From Antedon mediterranea (lineage: Eukaryota > Echinodermata > Crinoidea > Comatulida > Antedonidae): a DNA stretch of 64,000 bases. The notes beneath the pieces were generated by a model. It was not told where the DNA came from and did not search any database. It saw only the letters and a list, made by a program, of their open reading frames with translations. The stretch spans positions 25,026,412-25,090,411 of the forward strand of contig NC_092675.1 of NCBI RefSeq assembly GCF_964355755.1, read 5' to 3'. A program made the position numbers and the translations under genes. Below, in pieces: positions 14,341-26,600 of this stretch; the stretch's first letter is position 1; each line of letters begins with the position of its first letter.

Positions 14341-14562
14341 TCAATGTGCATACCCTCTCTTTTCCAACAAACATTTTAGTTTATTTAATTTTTAACTCTA
14401 AATTTTTTGTGCTTTATTTTATCTTTATAAATTATATTTTAATTTTATTTTATTGTTACATGTTTATGTTTTGTCATGATGTATTTATTTGAGGGTCCCT
14501 AATGATCAGCTTCGGCTGGATGGACCATCCTCGTAAAATATTATTGAAATAAATAAATAAAT
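14341..14562 (+). mobile_element. LINE 3' end with AAATAAATAAAT tail
   Basis: The segment GATCAGCTTCGGCTGGATGG with GGACCATCCTCGTAAA and a terminal AATAAATAAATAAATG run has the layout of a CR1/L2/jockey-type LINE 3' terminus. The upstream part is T-rich, like a LINE 3' UTR. The 5' limit is approximate, and no coding sequence remains. Confidence 0.5.
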
Positions 14563-14876
14563 GAAACAATCTTACCAAGCAACTAATCCTCTATAACCAA
14601 ATGTTACATGAAGCTATTAGTTAATTTTAAAACAAAATCAGTATTCTGAGGGTCAACTTTGATGACTGTGGCTATATACATTTGGATTCATTCAAGTTTT
14701 CAATAATTTTACACACATTGGGATATAACATTATTGACCTAATTTTCGATTCGGCAATGTTTCTAAAGCTTTTAATTTTCTTTAGCGTATCTAATTTCCT
14801 AGTTACACGTCATAAAGTTAATTTCAAGCGATGCGTAAATTACTGTTAGTGTAATAAATATACATAAAAGGTTTTG

Positions 14877-16589
14877 TTACATTGTGTGTTCTCTCAATTT
14901 TACTGAGTTTTTAAATGGACGGTTACTGCATTTCTCGGTTGTGTTCGGACGATCCGATATTGCCATACACAGTTTTGGTTTCATCCCTTTGCTTTTTCCA
15001 TTGGTCACGCGAACGCACTTTACAGTCCTCTTTCGTTCACCTTCTCCACATGGTTTAGAGCAGTCACTCCAGTTAGACACATCCCAGGAATACCTTTTTT
15101 AAAATATGACGTCATGTTAAAATAAAATAATGCGAGGCTGAATTATTTTACTAAATTTATTTTTCATATGAACCACATTATTTCAATATTATTAGACTAG
15201 AATAGAAGACATTTACTGATTTTGTTTAACCAATTTCTATCAATTTAAAACATCTTAAGAAACTAAGCTTTTATTACCTACTTATCTTTTTATATTATAC
15301 ATAAGAAATACTTTTCTGTTATATACCATGCCATGATTATACACTGTACAAGTAGATCTGAATATTATAGAACTAATAAAACATTATTGAAATTAGCAGT
15401 ATACATAATTATGATTGTGTGATGAAGGAATTCTTACGTTTTACACGCATTTTCTGCACATGGTATCCTCAAGACTGGTGCATTCGTTTGGCACTTCCGT
15501 TCGTTTACAATTTTCATACTGTCTGTCTTTTTGCATTTGTAGATTTCCATTTGAAAACCTAAAAAGTAAATGCATTCAAGGTCAAAATATGTCATGTCGC
15601 ATTACAATATAAATCTAGAAATAGCAGCTTATACTGAATTTCAGGTACAGTAGGTGTTGTTGGCAACAATTTTCCTCTCTTCTAGTGTTTCGAAAGATGC
15701 ACTGTATTATTTAAAGTCAGGTATCCAGATTGATAATCAATTAATTCGCACTGCCATTTCCGCCATTTTTCTGTTAATTTTAGTTTGAATCTTTCTATTA
15801 ATATATCAGTGAATTTGTGCCGATTAAAATAATAAAAGTTTGCCCTTACCTCCGCCACAGGTGGCGCTACACTCACTGACGCCGTATTTTACCCAAATGT
15901 ATGATAACAGTTTAGGTATATTTTTCACAGTAGCACGTCTAGCAGCAAGAAACATGGCGTCTTTTTCTTTCTCCGTGACGAACTTACATACAACAGACGG
16001 AACTTTGGAATCTGTTTTATTTCTATATATCTAGTAGTATAAATTAGAATACAATATTATAAAAGCTGAATTTATAAAAGATTATTGAATCTAAAAACAT
16101 ACTGTAAGCTTAGTAGAAATGATGAGAACAGAAACATTTTTTAGGTTTTGGTAAAACAAAAATGTAAATACATTTTAATCTGATTTGTTGTTACTGCATT
16201 ATTTTATTAATTATTAAGTACTATTACTGGTAATTACTATGTAAGTGTTATATATATAATTTTGTTTAAAGCCCCATTTCCTACCTTTTTAGATCTAATT
16301 AAAGGTCACAAACTACATTTATTGTAAAAATAAATACTGCTGTAATGGTCCAATTGCGATAAACTTTTTTCGTTTTAAAACGGTTTGGGTTAAAAATGTG
16401 AAAAATAAGTCGATTCTGATAATTTAAGCAGGTCTCTATAAATCCCAAATCCCAATAATGAATTGCGCGCGGATTAATATTTTCGTTTTTCTTCTGTGAT
16501 TCACCCAATTTCGATCGATCATGTGAAGGCCAAAACAATGAATGAATCGTAACTTTTCAGCGAATACCGGGTTTTCCCCAATGCGGATT
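14877..16589 (-). other. ADAMTS exons 19-22: two C-terminal TSP1 repeats
   Basis: Exons are 16568-16589 (22 nt, tentative), 15850-16011, 15438-15558 and 14877-15093. Exons 20 and 21 together make one TSP1 repeat (YGVSECSATCGGG, then FQMEIYKCKK). Exon 22 makes the last (NWSDCSKPCGEGERKRTVKC) and ends at the stop codon. Exon 20 enters in phase 1 while exon 18 leaves in phase 0, so an intervening exon of length 1 modulo 3 is required; the 22-nt candidate has a strong acceptor but a weak donor. Confidence 0.75.
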
Positions 16590-19096
16590 CTGGCAAAACA
16601 GAAAGACAATAATACAGCAACTATACAACGTTAGGCTAGGCCTATAGCTAGAGTACGATGTCCGTACGTTACTGCTACAAGCTATGTCTACACAATTGAG
16701 CCTATCTAGTCTAGATAAAAGCCGTTCACGAGAGGACATTCACCGCGAGCTACTTAGATAGTGCATCACTTCTCTTTCTTTTTCATAATTTACCATAAAC
16801 CTTAAGTAAAATAAATGTCATCCCCTCTCATTCACACAATTAAGAGTAATTTTAAATCACTTAATGATACACAAATGTCTCACCTTTAAACTCATCTTAT
16901 TTAAGATTGGACCTGGTGATGACGTCACTCTTCTTAACCCACCCTCCTTGATGCTGAATGTAAACTTAACGCCAGCTGAAATGACATATCTACTAGTAGT
17001 GGTTTGCCATTCAATAGACCTCGTGTCTATCACATTCTCGCCTGTATCTACGTTTCTTAAAACTGAAAATAGACAGGTTTTAATTAATTTAATGATAATA
17101 TATCAATCAATTTAGTAGATAGGCCCAACCATGATAATGGTTTGACTGTGAAGAAATAGAAACGAGCAAATATTGGCCTAGCGTGTCTGCTGAAAACCTT
17201 CAACAAACATAGGATATAATAATAACATTACTTGAGTAACGGCGGAGTGACGAGTAGACCTACACAGTCCTGTCAGATACACCTCCTCAAAACAAAATAA
17301 CTTTGCTCCATACTTTTGTGAATCAATTGTTATTGGTTAGAATATTTAAATATTTAATTTAGGTGACAATGAATTTGTATGTTGTGTGTCTTTCACAAAT
17401 TACACATTTGCCCAATTTTATATCGTTAAATATCAAACTTACCAAGAGAATGTCCACTTTGTGTTTTATCAAAAATATGAATGCTTCTTGCGCCAACTGG
17501 GATACTGGTAATGGCATAGGACTCTATTGACATGAACAGACAAATAGTTTGAATGTCATTAGTATTAGGTAACCTGTTCAGTGCATTATTATCGTTTTCT
17601 GTAATTAACCAATTAACCCTACTTTCTTTCTCAAATATCTAGAAATACACAATGACCTTATATCGAGCTTATTACATGTTCATAATCAGTTTACAAGAGA
17701 TAGCTCTCTTTCGAATTGAAATATAACCAAATTATTCTCGTGTCAGTCAAAACAAGTTTGGAATTTGGATCTCTCGTTTTCTTTAATTTTGTTTCCAGAT
17801 TGTCGCAATGCTTTTTCACAAATCCTGTCCTATAACATAAACTGTTAATAATAGGCCTAAGCTGAATCCATTTAAAAAAAATAAAATATATCATAACTTA
17901 CTCTTCTTCATATTTTTCCTAAATGTTTTTTTGGTTGTCGTACATGTTTCATTAGTTCCATGACACACGCCACAGCTATCGAATTGTGCTGTAGACCCAA
18001 GGACGTTATCGCAACCAAGACGCTGTGAATTTCATAACAAATGACATAATTAATATAGTAATTATAATTATTGCAACAAATTTTATTATTATTCATCCAA
18101 ACAATGTTTAAAATATTATGACGATGAAAGTATGACAATGGTAATATTGATATCTATAGTCGAGTAGCCGCACGCTTAAGGAGCACCACGACAACCATAA
18201 ACCTTTCCTCATCCAAGTTTTATTATACATCTTACGGTAGTGGTAGTGGTTAACCTCGGTGTGCAATTAAGACACTATCAATAACAAGTTTTGTGAGGGC
18301 TATGATGGACCCTAACAATCAAGAATCAGTCAGATGCTTATAGGTATTTTGCTAAATAACCTGTCCTTACCATACATGCTCCTTGTATGCAAATAGATGT
18401 TGGTTCATCGTATGAACAAGGAGTACCATCAGGCACTGATCCTATGCTGACAACTCTACCAGACGTTGACGTCTTTGAAACACACGTCAGCAAACACCTT
18501 TCAGACTCTAAACAAATTAATTATGCAAAATACATTATGATATAAATATGTGCATACTTTTGGATACTTTTCATTATGTCCTATCAACGATTTGTATTGA
18601 GAACCATCAATGCATTTCAACATGAAGATGTAATACACAGTTCCTTGATGGTACACTCAAGCACCAAGTCTACTTTAAGTTGAACGCATCTTACCCTTTT
18701 CAGCTTCTGCTGGTACCAATACCGAATTTTGTTCCTTGCATAAATCGGCTCTAACATCGGTCTTTTCTTCAGGGCATTTCTGAAAATAGAATACCGACCA
18801 TCATTCATTTAATACTAACATTTAGTTGAGTTTGAATTAATTTTAAATCGACGTTTGTATGAGCGTACTGCAACAGATTGTCAAGAAGTTATGTTCTAAG
18901 AAATTAAAATTAGACCCTATTTCAATTATTAAAACATGAATTATAACATCATACTTACTTGAACATTGCATGTTTTGTGTTCAAAATTACTTCCAGTACA
19001 GTATTTGCCACCGTTCTTGGGCCTACAGAAACAACAATAACATATATACTTATTGTATGTATTAAAGGTAGCGAATTATTGAAAAGGTGGGCATTA

Positions 19097-19129
<33 letters not shown>

Positions 19130-22100
19130 TTAGGTATTTGTATAGCGCCAGAATCAACTAAACCGAAGTAAAAATCAAAGGCGCTTATATTGGATGTTAA
19201 AAAGATGCGTTTTAAGTTCTTTTTTAAAAATAGCAATAGAAGTTGATTTAGTAAAATGACGAGGGAGAGAATTCCAAAGAGAAGCAGCAGAAAACATAAA
19301 AGACCTTTGTTCATAAGATTTGGTGTTAATTCTAGGAACAAGTAGTAGGTTTTGATCAGCCGAACGAAGACAAGCAAGAGGGGTGTATGAGGGAAGAAGA
19401 TCAAGGAGATAAGTAGGTTGTTTAAGAAGTAGCGCTTTAAATGTTAGTAAAAGGATCTTATATTTTATACGGGAGTCAATAGGTAGCCAATGGAGGTTAT
19501 ATATAATAGGAGATATGTGTGAGGATCTTCTAGTAAGAGTTAGAATGCCTGCAGCAGTGTTCTGGAGACGTTGAGGCCGATTCATTAAAGATTTCGGTAG
19601 GGCAAAAAAAAGAGAGTTGCAATAATCAAGGGGAGAGGAGATACTGTAGAGGAGACCACCAATTGTCATAATTTCATAATACCCTGTATTTCAAAAGTGG
19701 AATTTGCACATCTTGAATTTTTGTTCAATTGCTACTGATTCTTAAACAAAAATAATTGATAATAAATCATTATTTCTTAAATTATTAAATAGAATATCAA
19801 TAAAAAAGCATCATTTAATGAAGAAAGAATATTAATTAAAACTGTTAGGTCAAAAAGTCGAGCGGCGTTTGTAAGACAAATTTCTTGTTAAAATTGGATC
19901 AAGAAGTGGGAATTGTTTTTCTCATAAGTTTACAACAATATCGTACTCGGTTACCAGTTCAACTTGTATGTATAAGATGTAGGCCTATTACTGACATTAC
20001 TTTAGTTTATTTTTTATTCGTGGAATATTGTATATTACAAGGTCTCACGAGGCGTATTAATGATTCATTTCTCCGTCACAATCAATCATAATGGTAACAT
20101 ATTACCTTCAAGGAACCAGAAAAAAAATACATTTGATTTATAGCACACGCAATTCATAACGAATGCTATGTAATGTTGCATTATACAGTACGGTAATATT
20201 GAACTTACTCTGGATTTGTACACTTCCGCTCCCTGGTAGATATGCCTACGCCACATGACAAGGAACATTCACTGAAATCACTCCAGTCGTTCCATCCTCC
20301 GTCGACCATGGTTGGTTTTAATATGTTAGGTGTCTTGATGCACTTCCTATCATTGCACATCTAGGAAGAAAAAACCCAAATTATTGCGGATATTAAATCC
20401 GGTCTACAAAATTCTATATTGTTTAACTTCTGATACGTAAGCGGGAACTTAAAGCGTGGTTCCCACTAGAACGCAACGCGGCGACGTATTGACACAAAGT
20501 GATGTAGGCCTATTGCGTAATCACAAGTGGGAACCGACGACGCAATTAGTGCTGCAAACATCGCATGTTTGATTTTACGCAGGCGGAGGAAAACACAATT
20601 ATGAGAAGGGCATTTGCTTACGTTGCGTAGATTGTGTTACTTTGCGTCGCTAGTGGGAACCAAGCTTTAGTTAAACACACCTTATGGGATCTGAATATAC
20701 GTTAAAGCCTATTAGTGAATGATTTCAATTAATCCTCAATTTTCTCACGTTTGTTTATTTATACCATTGTTTACTAAGAAATACGACTACAACAACAACG
20801 CCACAAATCAATGCAATTACTTACCTTGTTCTTTCCGCAAGGTGTTCCGTCAAGAGGTGGGGATCTTTTATGAGCACATGAGTATGGCGTCTTTTCGTTC
20901 ATACACCACAGCTCATCGCATAACGCAGCATCTGAGAAGTACTATATTTGAGAACAACGTTATTAATTTTTTATTCATTCATTTTACTAAATATACTATC
21001 TTTACAACAACAAATTGAAACAAATAATAATAAACACAGATACATTTTTGTTTACAAAAAAAGAGAAAGCATCATGGTAGTTATGACCTACACATTTTCT
21101 ACAGAACAATACATCTGGCCACATAGAGAATAATAATATAAGCATGAACATGAATGCATAAATATACTAATGTGTATAACAAGCTAGTTATAGTTTATTT
21201 TATTGTTTTGTTGATTTCTGCCAGAAAGTCACTCTTCTCTTTTAAATGTTTTATATTTTTCTGGATAAAGGGTAATGATCCTTTACTCTGTGTAATTACA
21301 TCTGGGTGAAACGGTAAGAGGATCTGTCACGTTCGTGTTGAATTATAATTATGTATGCCAAAATAATAAATTGTTAAAGACATCAATGCTTATGAATTTT
21401 TTACTACGCCAACCTGTAATTTATCAACAATGAAGTATTTAAAAAAATGTAAATTTCGTTTCAGCTTTCTTTACATTCCCATAGTACTACAACGTATCGC
21501 AACGTAAAACTGCAAAATCTAACTGTAGTGATAGACCTACTGGTATCAGAGGTATGCTTTGTCCATAAATAAGCATGTTCTCAGGAGGAGATAGAAAGCT
21601 CTGAAGATAAAATGCCTGGGGACACAATAGAGTGACCAGAGGAGGTTTTTGAACTTAAAAGTTTTTTTAGAGGGCGATATCAAACAATTAACCTTTCAAG
21701 TTTTACTACTGCCAGAATAAATAAAAATAAATAATAAGCCATTGGTCAGTATGAAATATGATCACTTTTCAAACACCACCGCAATCCCTCACACTGTACT
21801 TCCATACGATAACAACTCATGATTTGATTTTGACTTTTTAAGAGGCAAAAGTAAATTATTTTTATATTAGTACAAAAGAACAACATTACAATTGTATTCC
21901 TATTGTTTTGTATTGTGTATATTATCAATTACCGTGTTGCATCTGACAAAACCCGAACCATATTGATAACTACATTGTTTGTCCATTGATATTCCGATTC
22001 CTGGATAAAGTTCATTCGGTAGATGAAATACCTTGTCGTTGAATGGTTCATCCTTTAAACACCACCCAGCACTGTTGAAATATAAATCATATATTAATAC

Positions 22101-23611
22101 AAAATCGCAACACAAATGAAGTTTCAGAGAAACATTACACAACCTGTAATTGACTCACTTGAAATTCTATATTGTATACTTTCATCAGTTTTGAACGAAA
22201 TTCCTTACTTGTTTTAGTGTTCGATTGAGCCCAAGGTAGGCAAACATTCCGAATATAAATACAATTGATGATTATATAATTATATTTTTAATTATATTAA
22301 ATATTTGTAGTAAAACACCGCGAAGCCTTCCTAACATTATATCTAATAATGTTAATAGTTATTTTAAAATAATCTCCATAATTCACTTTTTCTAAGGGCC
22401 TGTTTCTGCTGCAACTGCTCAAAATACGGTATAAAAATACGGTATAAAATACGGTATTTTTTATACCGTATTTTTTAGTACCCCGTTTCTGCTAACAATA
22501 CTTCTTGGGTGGTCGTGTTAAATTTCATCTTTTTTACCCCAATTGCCATTCATTTATTTGATCGATAATTAAAAGTCGCAATAAAGGAAGTTTTACGTCT
22601 CACTTTCAACAGCCTAGCCCTAGTGATAGAGATGTTGTGAGAGCACAGAAAGCATCGTAATGGGGACAATTAATTCGTTCCCTCCCAGAGTTATTGTATT
22701 TTGCAATGTTGTACTGCTTTCGCGGGCTCTTCAGCTTTGAGTTTACTTGCTTTGGAGACAAGTCTATTCCATACTCCTGCTTTATTTTTTTAGAAATGTC
22801 TTTATAAATGTGGTTGTCCCTTTTATTACCTTTTAGTTGGCCAGACATTTTAGCTTCCCCACACACATTTATTTAGTAAAACTGTGACGTCTTCGCTCCA
22901 CATTTTCGCCGAATATATCTATACATGTGTATAAAGCAGCTGACAGCGACAGAAAATAAAAAAAAAATGGTGACCTTTTGTCATGTAAACAAAAATACGG
23001 TATTTTTTATTGGCAGCAGAAACGGGTACAAAAAATACGGTATAAATTTGTAAATACCGTATTTTATCCACAAATTTTGTGGGGAAAATACGGTATACAA
23101 AATACGGTATATTTTTTATGAGCGCAGTTTCTGCTGCCAAAAATATACCGTATATATACGGTATTCAAAAAATACCGTATAATATACGGTATTTAGTTGG
23201 CAGCAGAAACAGGGCCTATGAAAACTAAGACTAACTTAAACCTAGTGTTAAAAACTCACGGAGATGTGGCAAAACTCTCGAAGCGTTCGTTGCTACATTT
23301 AGACCATGTATGCATGTTGAAAGTCGATGAAACATCAGATGACATTATGCTCTTTTGGGAGGTTTCTTTCCGACAAGAGTTGCCTTCTCCGTCATGCTCC
23401 ATGTCTAACCTGAAAATTTGATATTATTTGCAATAATACGTTTCGACAACGTTGCTTTAGCAATATCATGGCATTGGACGAATAGCATCGTGTCTGCTGG
23501 CGACATTTTTCGTCCCACATCGGCTACATGACACATTTACAAAAGCTACATGCTTTACAGTATACAGTACCGATAATATATATAGTCTTTTAATTTTCTA
23601 TTCAGCCTATT

Positions 23612-23666
<55 letters not shown>

Positions 23667-26600
23667 TATATTCAGGTTGAGATTATCAGACCGTTAGGAT
23701 AGAGTGCTCAATACCAAGGTAGAGCATAACTAAATAAATAAAATAACAGCAGAAAACTTGGTACTTCATTGTTTTAATCACTACAAATTTGTTTCGTACG
23801 ACCAGCATGTAGCAGGCCGCACTCTTCAGGTGAAATGATAGATATAGAAATATATTTTTGTTACCGAGTATCGTTTCCTTTCATAAGGAACCCAGACTAA
23901 AATAGACTAAATAGATAACACCCTCGAAATATTGTTAATGGAACTGTATAAAAGCCTTTAAATAGAGTTGGTTATATTAGGAACAAAACAAGTTAACTCT
24001 TACAGATGACCAATTTCATGTGCAATGACGTATGCACATTTGTAGCCTTCATCTCTTACAAGTACAGTGTTCTCCTGTAGGTTGCACATCCCTCCATTTT
24101 TCGCAAAACCTGAAAATAAAAGTAAAATCATTTTTACATATTTTCAAATATTCTACAACTTTTAGAAATGTAATCTGGAATATACCATTATCTCCCCAAC
24201 ATTATAATAATAATGTTACCTTTAGGTCCAAAGTTATTACGTGTGATGTAAACAGCAGCGTCGAAATGATCTGGGTTGTTATCATCTAAGTTGTTTAGCA
24301 TGTACATAAATTGACCAACCGTCCTCCTTGAACGTGTTGGGGAAGACTCGTCTATCATAATCGAAGACTGAAATAGAATAGGATAAGTGAATGATATGGT
24401 TTGATGGTAAAACGTCTTTCTGAATTCAATAGTGCTTAAATCAGTGAGCATGCAAACATGAAGAATATGTCTTTTTTTTTTAATTATCGATTTAACTCAA
24501 TGGAAATGATTTATACAAAAATAACGGTGTTGTTAGCTGGATATAATACAGGGTTGTAGTGGTCAATTTCTGAGTAAGATTATATTCCAGTGACATTTTG
24601 TTATTTACCGACGGTTCAAGCATGTTTTATCCGTATATTTCCACCTTGCATGGTTTCCTTTAACTAATGAACATGTTAAACTCAAGTAACCTACATTTAA
24701 AAACTACTTTATCTGGATTGTTACTTATTTCCTGAATTATTTTATAACTGGATTGATGAAAACAAGTTGGTATTGGTGTTGATATACATTAGGCCAATGT
24801 GTTGATTACAAAATAATAATGCGGTATTTTTTTAATTTTTACCTTGAGGCATTTTTTGCTAATAGTTCTAAAACTATTTCGAAACAGTACGCTTAAACTG
24901 TTTATAATAGTTAACTACGGTATGTAGGACACAGATATGCATAATTGAGACCTAAAAGCACTTAAGAGTAGAAGTTGAGTGATGTTGAGTTGATGGGTAC
25001 TAAACTTTAAGAAATTCATTCTTTGATTGTGTCTACTGACCGAAATACACAAACTAAGGCATAGTTTTCACTTAAGAGAATGCATTTTTGATTTAGGAAA
25101 ATACAACCCTTTTTTTTAGAAACAGATTTGCAATTTAAAACAAATCAGTTGGTATCTTGATGAGATCTAGCTAACCAGCATCTACATTCTAACACATGTT
25201 TAGGTGAGAAATCTAAGCATTCTGACTCTGGATTTCCAAGCAAAGTTTGTGTACAAAGATTTGCTCAAAACGAAAGTTTTGGACATACAGTATTTCAATA
25301 AATTTAACCCTGGTTTGGCACACTAACACCAACTAATTTGTATTCAGATCCGGTTTTTGTTAATAATTATATCATGATACCAAAGCCTAAATTTATATTT
25401 AATATAGAAATAAATGTAATTATGAAATTCGCAATGAACTTCATATAATCTTACAGTGTTGATTACAGGTTATAGGATCTTCTATAATTTTTGATTAAAA
25501 TCGACAGGAATTTATTAAATAAGCCTAAAATAGATTTAAGTGACGTAGGCTCTATCTTATTCATTCACAGCTATCAACAAGATACTAAACTCTAATAGTG
25601 AAGAATATACAACTACGTGACTAAAGTTATCCACATTCTAATACCCATTTAACCCAATGTTATTAACTTATATTATAAAACAAGACCATTTCATTAAATC
25701 AATGTACCGACAATTTAACTTAGATCGATTATATAGTAATTATTATTAACTATACTCACGTTATACTTATCAAGGTAAATGATCTTGTTTATGACAATAT
25801 CCAAATGATACTTGAATGTAGAATGTCTAAAAGACTCAGTCGCCTATAAAGTAAAATGATAAATGATGAGTTTTTCGTAATATGGTAAAATAATAATTTT
25901 CACTTCTAATAATCATTGTTACTAACATTATGGTTTAACAGAAAATAATAACAATACTTTGAAAATATCATCGTTATACGACACTCACGTTTAATTCCAA
26001 AAGTATTAGGCATATGTGCAAAGAAATCTTGTAGCAGATAAAGAAACAAACGTGTAGTGGGACGAATTACAAAAGACAAACAATAATAATTCTTACGTAT
26101 GTAACTTTGAAATCAAATTAATATTAAAACTTACTATCATCATAACTTTTAATAGATAATCCTTTGTTTCATCACCGTAGAATGTATGGACAGAATAATC
26201 TGCTAATATTGCCAATTCAATAACAAATTTCTGATTCGTCGCGACAGATCGTCTGTTTCTTGCCTGTCGGTGAATAGTACAGACACTTCGTGGCACCAGC
26301 GCTATGAAGAAAAGCAATTCGGTAATTCAAACACCTGATACTCGTATATGCAGTACCGTGCAAGGTATGACCGATTACAACACCATTATGAAACGTGTAT
26401 AAAAGACAATGTTTAATATACAATACAAATACTTTTATTTCGGAATCTCCGGTCTTGTTACCTGTGAGATCTTCTGGCAGCCTTGACGATTTGTCCACTT
26501 TGTACAATGTATGTCGTTCATCAGCGTCGCTTCCATGCACATGGAAATCATAGTCTTTACCACAAACCCATCCGTTCTAAAATGAATGAAACTTTTTTTT

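Larger units (their letters stand above)
16884..22071 (-). other. ADAMTS exons 10-18: disintegrin-like, TSP1, Cys-rich, spacer
   Basis: Exons are 21933-22071, 20825-20941, 20209-20360, 18959-19022, 18695-18779, 18371-18507, 17902-18022, 17443-17523 and 16884-17062. Recognisable pieces are WCLKDEP and LCDELWC (disintegrin-like), GGWNDWSDFSECSLSCG (central TSP1 with a WxxW C-mannosylation motif and a CxxSCG O-fucosylation motif), GGKYCTGS, VPDGTPC and GCDNVLGS (Cys-rich), DSCGVCHG and IPVGARSIHI (spacer). Exon 11 must use the acceptor at 20942/20941, because the alternative AG 11 bases downstream gives a frameshift. Confidence 0.85.

Noticed and set aside
17691-17894. Lys-rich minus-strand frame between ADAMTS exons 16 and 17
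   Set aside because: Its frame cannot be entered from exon 16 (phase 1 gives an early stop), whereas 17443-17523 joins in phase and supplies the expected spacer motif.
18955-19404. 149-codon minus-strand frame rich in Leu
   Set aside because: It is an alternative frame of the LINE and of ADAMTS exon 13; the real LINE frame is 19175-19669.
20931-20931. AG just before ATGCTGCG as exon 11 acceptor of the ADAMTS gene
   Set aside because: It shifts the frame and meets a stop after ten codons; the AG 11 bases upstream keeps phase 0.
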